Shown here piece by piece: positions 20,324-31,046 of a stretch of DNA of 64,000 bases. The notes beneath the pieces were generated by a model. The model ran no database searches. It saw only the letters and a list, made by a program, of their open reading frames with translations, and was not told the origin of the DNA. Both the position numbers and the translations under genes were made by a program. Origin of the DNA: Xenoacremonium recifei (taxonomy: Eukaryota > Ascomycota > Sordariomycetes > Hypocreales > Nectriaceae); NCBI GenBank assembly GCA_012184525.1, contig WOFQ01000073.1:1-64000 (forward strand), in the 5' to 3' direction. Position 1 is the stretch's first letter, and every line of letters begins with the position of its first letter.

Positions 20324-21805
20324 TCATGACATCTCCTCTTCGTCATAGTCCTCCTCCTCAACAGACATGTCAAGCAGCCGATGATACTCCTGCGGCAACC
20401 GCTCCCTCAGCAGATCCAACCGTTTCTCATGCGCACTGACAACACTCAGCAACGACTTCTCTCGCTTCTCATACGAGCTATCAATATTCTCAAAGAAGAA
20501 CTTGAGCTGTGTAGCACTCCGTCGCAGCTCCGCGTCCTTGACAGCCAGCATATCCTCCAACTCGATGCGCTCGCGCACCAGCTTGGAGTTCATAATCTCC
20601 GTCTCAGTCGCTTCGTCCAGACGCTTGCGGAACTTGACCTCGAAGTCGGACACGCGCTCCGGCCATGTCGGCGTGACGACCGAGACAACGCCTGGGCGCG
20701 CCTCCATCTCGCGCGTGGCCGCCAGCCCAGGGTGTTCTGCGACGGCGGGCAGGATGAAGATGGGCGACCCTGGGCCGTGATCCTTGATGCGGTAGAAGCG
20801 CGTGACGAGGTCGACAGGCACGAGGCCGCGCGCAAACAGCTCGCCTGCTTCATCGTGGCGCCACATGCGCGCACCGCTCACGCCGCTGGCCTTCCACGTC
20901 TTCTCGCGCTGCTCGAGCGTAGCCTCCGCGCGGTCCATCAGCCGGTGCAGCAGACCAAAGACGTCGTCGCCGGCATTAGCCAGCACGTATTTGTCCTGCG
21001 GGAAGGCAATCTGGCGGCCGGATGAGCGCGCCTCGGGGCCGGCCTCCTTAAGCGTCTGCAGCGGCACGACGGCTTCGCCAGCAAGCAGATCGAGGGCGCG
21101 CGCGTGGTTGATCTCCAGCTCGTGCATGCGCGCCACGAGATGCTGATGGTGCAGAAGCCACTGGCCCAGCAGCGTGTTGCGCAGGGCGGTCAGCTGGTCA
21201 GGCTCGACGGCGGGATTCGTGGGCAGCATCGAGAGCAGGCCGCCTGTGGCGCTGTACTCATGGTCGAGCCTCTCGAGGCACTCGTTTGCGTGCTGTGTGA
21301 GGTTTGCATGCGTGGAATAGGGTCGGCGGACCTCATCGTCCGGGATGTCCTCTGACATCTCGAAGACGGACTTCAGGGGGCAGATATAGTCCAGGCCGCT
21401 TTCCTCACTCTCGCTCTCAATGGTATTTCCAACGGCCCAGAGCGGCAGGTGATGCGACTCGTCATCATTCTTGTAGGGATGGTCAAGATCATTGAGCCAG
21501 TCGAAAGCCTCATTCTCGTTGTCGGGGTCCCATCTCTCCTCCTCTCCGCCCACGTCGCCCAGAGCTGTAGTCTCCGAGGTGACAGAGAGCTTTCGGATGA
21601 GGTTGACGAGCGAGTGCGCGTGCTGCTTCAGGGCTAACAGCGTCGGGGGCTGCACGGCGGAGAGGTACGAGCAGTTGACGTGGCTGAGAAGCTCAAACTC
21701 GGCGGATGTGAGGATGTCTGGGTTGTGCGTGTAGGTCGAGCTGTAGGAGGAGGCGTACTTCGTCGAGGGGATGACGCTGGGATGGGCGGGGTCGCGACTC
21801 GACAT
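20324..21805 (-). CDS. Uncharacterised 493-residue protein
   Basis: I do not recognise this family. It is a single exon, from the ATG at 21805, coding 493 residues. The N-terminal half has a helical segment (LLALKQHAHSLVNLIRKL), an acidic patch ESESEESGLDYICP, and a block ending in LGQWLLHHQHLVARMHELE that is likely helical. The C-terminal part (about 385-465) is a charged heptad-like stretch, probably a coiled coil, and the protein ends in a strongly acidic tail. There are no signal peptide or membrane segments. The mix of helical and acidic segments suggests a cytosolic or nuclear scaffold, but no function is proposed. It converges with the GMC gene. Confidence 0.8.
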   Translation of the reverse strand: MSSRDPAHPSVIPSTKYASSYSSTYTHNPDILTSAEFELLSHVNCSYLSAVQPPTLLALKQHAHSLVNLIRKLSVTSETTALGDVGGEEERWDPDNENEAFDWLNDLDHPYKNDDESHHLPLWAVGNTIESESEESGLDYICPLKSVFEMSEDIPDDEVRRPYSTHANLTQHANECLERLDHEYSATGGLLSMLPTNPAVEPDQLTALRNTLLGQWLLHHQHLVARMHELEINHARALDLLAGEAVVPLQTLKEAGPEARSSGRQIAFPQDKYVLANAGDDVFGLLHRLMDRAEATLEQREKTWKASGVSGARMWRHDEAGELFARGLVPVDLVTRFYRIKDHGPGSPIFILPAVAEHPGLAATREMEARPGVVSVVTPTWPERVSDFEVKFRKRLDEATETEIMNSKLVRERIELEDMLAVKDAELRRSATQLKFFFENIDSSYEKREKSLLSVVSAHEKRLDLLRERLPQEYHRLLDMSVEEEDYDEEEMS

Positions 21806-24800
21806 GGTGAGAGAATGTTTATCTCACTGAGAGACTGATTAAAGGCGAGGTAAAGGGTAGAGCACTATCGGCAAAGGAGAGTGTCGATACGGACAGACAG
21901 GACGGCTGGAGGTTGCAGACAGTCAAAGACCAGACGGCACTGGAACAGGGACACCCATCTCGTATATCATGTCCTTTGAGGGAGTTGGCCTCGTAGACAA
22001 AGAAACTCTTGCGCCTGGAGGAGGTGGCCATGATTTGAGAAGTCGCGGCTTGTGAGGCTAGTCAAAGAACAAAGAAGCTTTCATTGTTAGCCAAGGAGGC
22101 GCACTCCCTCGGGAGCATAGACCTCCCATGTGGTATTGTGGAAGTGATCTGTGCTCGTCAAATGAACAAAGAAGAAGAAATAATCGAAGCCATTGCTTTT
22201 TGAATAGAGGGCTTCTGATTTAGCTTGTCTGTTGTTGGGGAGCATTGCGGGCAATTTATTTCGGGGTGAATTTGAGTGTCGCGGTTGAACAATTAGTGAG
22301 CGGCCAGTTGTATGAAAGCAAACGACTCAGTCATCGTTGGGAATAGATAAATTCTGTCAGGAGCATGCGTTTTTCGGTTTCGTTGCCGGAATGTCCTGTG
22401 TTGGTTGGCCTTGGGGATGATTCGAAGGGTGTGATTCTAATCCGCTCCATGTTGTGGTGATGATGCTCTTGGGTTGGGCAGGGAGTGTTGTCTATGATCT
22501 TGGACTGGCTGCAGGCCAATCGAAAAGAGTTATAATATTTGTATGATTGAGGTAGACCACCATGCAGAGATAGAGAATATCTCGAGAGGGTAGAGGACGA
22601 TACAGCTAGGTGAATATGTGTGGCGTTCTCGTTTCTACATGAAAACATTTGTCTATGTCTGAATCCCAGGGCATGCAATTTACATAGAGATGCCTGAAAA
22701 CGAGAGATATGTTGGAAGGGAAGAACATGTTGACTTACCAAGTTCTACGAACATTTCCGCCATCAACTTACCGTTCAATATATAGCTAGAGAGAGAGAAA
22801 GAGACAATACAGACCAACAATGGGTATCCAAAATAGAGAGTAAACATGGAGTTGAGGTCTCGAATGGGATCCTGGACTCGCCAACCTACCCTAGACTACG
22901 CGTCTCGCGGATCCTAACTCCAGGAGTTGGTCGATTATGGAGACAGCTTGAGCTTCTGCAGCTCCTTGACAGGCCTCGCTCGGGTACGAGACACGGCATA
23001 CCCAAGCGGCATGCATCTTCAAAACAATCACACGACCTTGCAATCCTTACCCTGTTGTGCATCCCCGCTGACATGTGCTCTGACTGTCACTCAATAGCTT
23101 CTTCACCAATTCTGCACGTCGAAGGGGCTTGCATGGCCTCTCAGCAGCGACCAAAATGTCACCACAATCTGACTGGGCCAGTTCGTCGCCGCTCCGACGA
23201 CGTGGCACGGGTCACGGACGTGACCGGGCAGAGCCAGCTGAACATGGGCTGCAAGCGCGCGGCGGTCCCAGGCCTAGCGTCTGCGATGGATTGACACCAT
23301 TTGCTGCGGGATCCTGGAGACCCTGGACGACGCGTTGTAATTTCGTTTTGACCGGGACCGAACCCGACGAGTGAAGACTTTTTCGTATCTCCATGAATTC
23401 GGCTTTGACATACCCTGGAGGTTGAAGATTTGCGAGCGGCATAAAGCGTGCGCCATGGTCGGACCGTATGTAGGTGCTTCTGCGAACGTTGGTGTTGATG
23501 CTCGGGATGCGTCATGACCGTTTCCGTTCCCCTAGGGCGGACGGGGCGACGTCATATCAGCCAAATCTTCCGAGGAGATCTCCAGCGCCGGCAACCGAGA
23601 GAAGCGCCCCGACGATAGACGGACTGCAAATCGCTATCTGGGGATCGATGGTCCGGCCCTCTGTAGACCGACAAAGAAGCGTCCCTGGCAGGCAGACACG
23701 CCTCCCTCCTTGATTGGGATGGCAGGGGGCAGCAACTCAACGCTCTCGACTGAATGAGCATCATAGAAGTCGACAGCGGTTCCCAATCGGTCACAATGGC
23801 TCTGCATCGAGCTCCCGATCGAGGTTGTGGAAGACGGGCTGGGGCTGCTAGTTCTTCCATAGCGGCTCTCGCGACGAGCGACCTCGACTATTGTCTCCAA
23901 GTCGACTACATTGACGTCAAAGTCGGGTCTTATTGCTGAAGATCGTATCATTTTGCTGGAAATGCCCTGTGCATATGCTCGAAGTGAGGATTATGCTGAC
24001 GCTGATATCCCTTGCTATCATCCCATGCACTGGCAGCGTGGTGGGCAACGTGTTGACTGTCTCAATCTCATGGGACTCGATCCATGCCGATTTGCGAGGG
24101 AGAGGTTAGCGGGTGCAGTGCAACAACACGTTGCCGCTCGGGATGTTGCACACAGCGATCTCAAGATCTCTCCCGAGTACCAAAACACAAACCCCCTTGA
24201 AGTCTGAACCCCTGTCGAAATACCAATCTCTCCCAATCCTGGGAGGCCTCGTCCATGTGTCCTGAGAGATGAGACGAGACAAAGCAGGACACACACAAGG
24301 GGAGGCGCTGCATGTGTAATTGATCCACGAGGCACAAAATGATGCACTCTCACAAGAGTCTCGAACTGGATATGCGACGCGAGGGGGAGCTCTCGAAGCC
24401 ATCGTGAAAGCCACAGCTGTCGATGAAACCCGACCACCACCTGTGGCAGATGCCATGGGGGGGCTTTCCGGGGCTAAGCAGCCGGGCTAGGAGAGGGTGG
24501 GCTGGCCAGGGGTGGGAGGGGAGAGGAGGGGGGACAATCTCAGCTGAACTAGTATCGTTAGCGTGGCAAAGAGAGGAGCCCGAGAGCTCTCGAGTGGCAT
24601 CGTCAGCGTGCGTGGTTGCTCGCACTGGAATGGAAGAAGAGCCTGACTCTTTGGATGGGTGTGGTAGAGGGCCTCGAGCGTGAAGTTGTGGTGATCGAGA
24701 TTGCGGAGATGAACCGAGGCTTCGGGGACGGTCTGGACGATAGCGTCAAAGATGGCCTGGCTGATCGTCATGAGAGTTGATCGTTTGCCATTTGCGCGGC

Positions 24801-26506
24801 CGGTAGCATATCAGCATATGTCATTGGCGTCGGGATTGCACAGAGCCGGCCCAGAGTCAGATTTGCCTGGTGGGTGGTCCCTCAACCTGCTTTCTAGCAA
24901 GCAAACGAAAAGCCCACTGGTAGGGCAGAGCATTGGCCGTCTCACGCTGAGCTATTGCAATTATTCCTCGACCGGTATAAACCTAAGCAACTAAGGACAG
25001 GGTCAACGTGGTGAACTGCTGTTCGAGGTCTGTCGGTGATGTCAGAGACGCGGGTCGCAGAGTCGCATCGAGGCAGTAATCCCTGTCAAGCTGCTGCACC
25101 GTGAGAGGCGAGGAGTAAAAAAAGCTTGATTCTATCGATAGTCACTGGTCCTCGGGGCGGTTCTGGACTGCAATGCAACCCTCGAAAGGGGCCAGGGGAC
25201 CAGGAAGAGAACCCTGGCCAAGCTGGATTTCTGCTTTTCGTCAGTCTGCATGATACAGCGTAGTATCATATGCCTGGTATACGACTTTTCGATACGCTGA
25301 TCTGGGCAAACTTGATGCAGAAAGAGGCGGTGGGCATCAACAGCTGCTGAATGAAGGGGCTTGGAGGGCCTGGACTCCCTGTGGCATCGTGACAGGCGCG
25401 TCACAGCCCCAGCCAGTGAGCTGGAGAGTCAAGGAGTCAAGAGCGTCAACAGCCGAGATGGTCCAACGGCTAGATGCCGGGTACGACGCCATTGCCAGCG
25501 CCAATGCCAGAGCCCGCGCCAACGCCAACGCTCTTTGGGACTTTTTAGACCTTGGGAGCTTGCAGGGGGGTCGAGAAAGGCAAAAGGGGAGGGAGGCGGG
25601 CGTCATACTGGCTGATGGCCTCAAGCTGCAGCAGTTCGGGCCATCGCTGGTGCTGCAACTGTACAAACAGCGGACGGGAAGAGCGACAGAGCCTGCAGAT
25701 AGTGAGAGGAGGCTGCTAGGCAAGTTGGAGGGGTGGCTGGTCTGGTAGAGGTGGATGGATGCATGCCTGCTCGATGCTTGTTGGCCCAACTGCCATGCCT
25801 GGGATGATCATCAGCCGACGCCCTCCCACATCCCAGGCCCGATAGCATACAGCATCTGGATTTTAGGTTTCAGGGCCTCGCAACCGCTGCCGTGACCGTA
25901 ACACTGGGCATTGCAGATCCCTGATTGAGCCCGGCTGCTGGCTTGGCTGAGCAACGCAACGCAACCTCACTGCCCTGCTTGTTCGCTGTTCCCGTCCGTC
26001 CACTGTCGGCCCCATCGCGGGGATTGGGCTGAGACATTGACTTATTAGTGGCTTGCCTTGGTGCGAAAAAATAGTCCCCAGACTGGGCACTAGGCGCTGC
26101 TGCGTGTTGGCGGTGGGCATCGCGAATCCTCTGCCGCTTGCTTGGCTTGGCTGGCTGGGTCTTGCAAGAAGCTGGTTCAGATTTCTGGTTCTGGTTTCGT
26201 CACCCTCCAAGATCAATCGGCGCGTGGGTGGGCTCTTGCTTTTTTGAGGGTCCCTCCTGCCTCTTTTTTGTTTAATTAATTGAGACCTGCCGCTGCAGTT
26301 GCGATCCTCGATCTTCGATCCTTCCCCCTCCAGGTCCTCTCCTCCCATCCATCACCTCCCCCAGTCCCTGTTGGCTTCTCCTCCAACAAACAACAGCGTC
26401 CACCATCCTGCATCTCCCACCCTACGAGGGCTGATCCAGAGAGAAACGCGACTGTCAAGGACACAACTCTTCCCAGCTACTGCCTCGCGGCTTCTCGGTC
26501 GGCACC
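21806..26506. other. Intergenic region, 4.7 kb
   Basis: No gene is supported. Several short open frames (for example at 22331-22741, 23911-24207, 25389-25748) lack domains and good starts. The right end (about 26320-26506) is a CT-rich leader of the CSC1 gene. A canonical G-quadruplex motif is at 24509-24533. The region is not obviously AT-rich, so it does not look like RIP-degraded repeat DNA. Confidence 0.55.
24509..24533 (+). other. G-quadruplex motif
   Basis: Four G runs (4, 3, 4 and 6 G) are separated by loops of 1, 1 and 6 bases, matching the canonical intramolecular quadruplex pattern. It lies in the large gap left of the CSC1 gene. Confidence 0.7.
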
Positions 26507-29445
26507 ATGGGCAACTTCGTCAGCTGGATCAAGACCAATCTGGGGTCCGACTCCAACCAGGGCTCGGCCTTGGAGTCGAAGCCAGCTTCACTTTCGGGTA
26601 TGTCTGCACCGGTCTGTTCCAGACCGCAATAAAGTACTAACAGGAAGCCCTTAGGAATGATCTCTACCTTGGTTCCCATTCTCATCACCTCCGCCGTTTA
26701 TTTGGTGATTTTCTTGTTCTTTTTCCGAAAGTCGAACAGGCGATTCTATGCGCCCAGAACGTACCTGGGGTCGTTGCGAGAATAGTACGTTTGGAATCCC
26801 CTGCCACCACCTTGGATTTGCTCCTGCAGATCATAGGATAGCTTCAAGAAGCTGCAATCTTCCTCGTTAAGGTGCTAATCGCAATGCGCTTCTCATAGTG
26901 AACGGAGTCCCTCGCTGCCCAACGGCTTCTTTAACTGGCTCGGCACGTTCTGGAAGATCCCCGATGCGTATGCCCTCCAGCACCAGAGTCTCGACGCCTA
27001 CCTCTTCATCCGCTACCTTCGAATCTGCTGCACTATTTGCTTCGTCAGCTTGTGCATTACATGGCCCATTCTGTTCCCCATTAATGCTACGGGTGGCGGC
27101 GGCCAGTCGCAGCTCGAGATCCTCTCCTATAGCAACATCAACATCAAGACGCAGAAGAACCGCCTCTTCGCCCATGCCTTGGTCGGTTGGGTCGTATACG
27201 GCTTCTTGATGTACATGATTCTCCGCGAGTGCATCTTCTACATCAACGTGCGACAAGCCTTCCTCCTCACACCCCAGTACGCGAAGCGCATCTCGTCGCG
27301 CACCGTGCTCTTCACCTGTGTCCCTGAGGATTATCTTGATGAAGCGCGCATCCGCACTCTGTTTAGTAACTCAGTGAAGAATGTGTGGATCGTCGGAGAC
27401 ACAAAGGAGCTAGATGAGATCATTGAGGAGCGTGACAAGGCGGCCATGAAGCTTGAGAAGGGCGAGATTAAGCTGATGAAGCTTGTCAACAAGGCGCGCG
27501 TCAAGGCTGCAAAGAAGTCTGGCAGCGACCATGTCGACAAGACCCCGTCGCCCAACGACACTGAGTCTGGTAGCATCGCCGCCCGTTGGATTCCCGCCAA
27601 GAAGCGTCCCTCGCACCGACTTGGTCCCCTGGGCCTCTTTGGCAAGAAGGTTGACACGATCGAATGGTGCCGTGAGGAACTCACCAAGCTTATCCCCAAG
27701 GCCGAGACTGCCCAGGCCGACTGGCTGGCTGGCAATGCCAAGAAGTCTCCCGCTGTCTTCGTCGAATTCCACACTCAGTCTGATGCTCAGGCCGCTTACC
27801 AGGTCACTACTCACCACCATGCCCTCCAGATGTCGCCTCGCTACATTGGTGTTCAGCCCAGCGAGGTTGTCTGGAGCAGCTTGTCCATCCCTTGGTGGCA
27901 GATTGTCATCCGCCGATACGCCGTCAACGCCTTCATTTGTGCTCTCATCGTCTTCTGGGCCATTCCCGTTGGTATTGTTGGTATTATCTCTCAGGTCAAG
28001 ACTCTTGAGAAGCTCCCTGGCCTGACCTGGATCGCTGATATCCCAACCGTGAGTTTTCCCAATGTCGTCTGGTCAATAAGAAAATCGTTCTAACAAGCAT
28101 CCAGGTCATTCTTGGTGTCGTTTCCGGTCTTCTTCCCGCGGTTGCGCTGTCTATCCTTATGTCGTTGGTGCCCGTCATCATGCGTGTCCTTGCCAAGAAG
28201 GCTGGCTGTGCTTCGCTCTCTCAGGTTGAGCTCTTCACCCAGAACGCGTACTTCGTCTTCCAGGTGATTCAGGTCTTCCTGATTCGAACCATCACGGATA
28301 CTGCCTCAAATGCGATCATTGGCATCGTTGAGGATCCTAGCAGCGTCTTTGACATTCTATCCCAGGGCTTGCCCACGTCGTCCAACTTCTACATCTCCTA
28401 CTTCATCGTTCAGGGCCTTACGATTGCCGTGAGCGTTCTCACCCAGGTTGTCGGCTGCGTCATCTTCCGTCTGCTGTACAAGTACCTCACGGGTACTCCT
28501 CGTGCCATGTATAAGAAGTGGACGACGCTCAGCAGCCTGATGTGGGGAAGTCTCTTGCCCGTCTACACGAACATTGCTGTCATCAGTAAGTAATTTGATG
28601 GAGGGAAGAGAAGATCGTTGACTAATTCTGGCCCAGGTGTCACTTACTCCGTCATCGCTCCTTTGATGCTCTTCTGGTCGACTCTGGCCATGGCGCTGTT
28701 TTACCTGGCTTATCGTTACAACATTCTCTTCGTCACGGACACCACTGTCGATACTCGCGGTCTCATCTACCCTCGCGCCCTCAAGCAGCTCTTCGTCGGT
28801 ATTTACTTGGCCGAGATTTGCATGATTGGTCTCTTCATCTGCTCTAAGGCCCCCGGGCCTGCCGTCCTCATGGTTATCTTCCTCATTTTCACCATTCTCT
28901 ACCAGATCACCATCTCCAAGGCTCTCGACCCTCTGCTGTACACTCTTCCCCGAACCCTAGAGGTCGAAGAGGAGATGATCCAGAGAAGTCAGCAGCCATC
29001 TGAGATTGAGGAGGGTGTGCCTACGAACGGTACCGAGGGCACCAACGGCGAGAAGAAGAGCAAGAGCTTTGGTACCGGCTTCATGCCTGGCGGTGAGTCG
29101 GTGCAGAAGGGTGGTAACTTCTTGACCCGATGGCTCAAACCCTGGATATATGCCGACTATGCCACCCTCCGCAAGTTGGTGCCTCAGGAGGAGCACATCG
29201 AGATTACGCGACAGTACACGGACGAGATCGAGTCCAACGCTTATTGGCCTCCGTCGGCGACCAGCTCTGTCCCGATCCTGTGGATTCCCGAGGATCCTGC
29301 TGGTGTTTCCAAGCAGGAGGTTGCACACACCAGCAAGGTCATCCCGATTACCGACGAGGGTTGCACGCTGGACGACAAGAACAACATCGTTTGGGACGAG
29401 GAGGGTGCCCGACCTCCCATCTGGGAGGAGAAGATTTACTACTAG
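26507..29445 (+). CDS. CSC1/RSN1-type stress-gated cation channel (DUF221)
   Basis: This belongs to the OSCA/TMEM63/CSC1 family of channels opened by osmotic or mechanical stress, which act in the plasma membrane or endomembranes. Exons: 26507-26597, 26655-26784, 26899-28048, 28105-28585, 28637-29445, giving 886 residues. Membrane segment 1 follows the first junction (about 32-54, MISTLVPILITSAVYLVIF), then the LREYERSPSLPNGFFNWLGTF region and further N-terminal helices. A long cytosolic domain, with TVLFTCVPEDYLDEARIRTLF and ending near PRYIGVQPSEVVWSSLSIPW, contains charged KAAMKLEKGEIKLMKL stretches. The RSN1_7TM core has FTQNAYFVFQVIQVFL, FYISYFIVQGLT and further helices. The C-terminal tail (DEEGARPPIWEEKIYY) matches fungal members. 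Intron 1 has a perfect TACTAAC branch site at 26635-26641. Confidence 0.95.
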
Positions 29446-31046
29446 AGTTTTTGCAACGAGATACCCTTGTACCGGTCGGCTATTAGGTCGTTTGGAGTAG
29501 ATTGATGATGGGATTGTGGTTGTTGCACGGGGGATATGTAACCATTGAACAAAAACAGATTGGGGAAAGGTCTTGGAGAGACGAGTTTCGTTTGAGTGTT
29601 GGATAGTTTACCGAAATGTTAATTCTAATGCAATCATGATCAATGAAACGGCTGTTTAGATACTATCTATGCTACACTAGGTAGGTGGGATGTGAGATGT
29701 AAAGTAGATGAGCCGCAAGAGGCAATGCTGCATATGGTGGGATCCTAACCCTGGTGATCTGGAGGTTCGATGGAGTGGATGGATTGCGGAATAAATGAAC
29801 TCGGCCCATTTACCATTTACCGCAAGACCTATAATACCGGAGTTGTAACGTAGTTACTACTCTACATCCCATGGCCTCTGAGCGGGGAAGCGTTGCCATG
29901 GTGAAAGGATACATACAGTACGGCAGGATACCTGCAGCGTTGGTAAGTTTGAGAGAAAGATACCTCCCGATCAGCAGCGACAAGCGAGAGACGGATGGCT
30001 GGCTGATGGTGGAGTGAACCGTGGTTAGCAAAAAGTAAAAAGCTGTGCCTCCTGATGATGTGGGATATTAGTGAGATAAGGGATGGGTAATGGTGGGAGA
30101 GCATCGGCGGGCGTTGACTTGCCAGAGCGCGGATCTTGCAGCTGAGTGGACGGATGACGGGCATTATTGCCGGGCATGTGCAAACCATCTCACGCCAAGG
30201 GACCGGGTTTGCGGTGAGCCATTGGCCGGTCATGACACTTGCTTGTCGCTGATGCGGGCTCATGGCGCAGAACCATTGCGGTTGCTGCGGCAACGCCCGC
30301 TCGGCTGCCACCAAAACAAAGGGCCCATTGTGCGGCCGCGGGGCGGGTGATTGGTGGCCTTGTACCATGGAGAGACACTTTATCGGCTCATGAAGGCACG
30401 AATTGAAGGTTTCTTTGGGGCTTAGACCGGGCCAGAATCCTTGTTTTCTGGAGCGGGAGTGCGGTAGCTGCGCGCTTGCTGGTTGCTGAGCGAAGAAGGC
30501 AGAGTTGAGATGAGGGCGGGCAGATCTGGCTAATTGACTGTCTTCTCCCACTCCCCTCTCCGCGGCCTGAAAATCAGACCCCGAATCTGAATCACTGTCC
30601 AATTGCGAGACCCTGCCTCCTTCCCTCTCATACCGCCAGCGTGTGTGTGTTTTTTTATTATTTGCATTTCTTCCCAGACATCGTGCCGTCGATCACCAAG
30701 AAGATCAATCACACCTGGGCACCGAGCTGTGCACTATCGCGGACGGGCGACCAGCACGAGAGACAGTCGCAACCACCGCAGCAGAGCAGAAGGGACCAGG
30801 TTTGCTGGCGACCTGGACCTGAGCGAGGCGGACGCTGACGGCGCATGCGACCATGATTTGAGGCAGTTGCTGGAGCGCTGAGCTGAGCTGAGAGAAGCGA
30901 AGAGCAGAGCAGGAAGAAAAGAGAGAGCGCGAGGAGAAGATACCCCGATTGCAAGAACAGGACGAGACGAAGTGACGAGAGACGACGACGCCGGCTCCTC
31001 ACGAATTTACTACACATCTACGACACACATACATCACATCACGGCC
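29446..31046. other. Intergenic region and 5' leader of the kelch gene
   Basis: No gene is seen. From about 30600 the sequence is rich in GA and CA runs and is probably the 5' leader of the kelch-type gene. It includes a T-rich stretch near 30645-30665. Confidence 0.5.

Noticed and set aside
22331..22741. 136-codon minus-strand frame with a His-rich start
   Set aside because: It has no domain or homologous feel, and sits in leader or intergenic DNA of the 493-residue protein gene.
25389..25748. 119-codon frame with Ala-Asn-Arg repeats
   Set aside because: It starts with GTG, not ATG, has no domain, and the repeat comes from a simple GCCAACGCC-like stretch.
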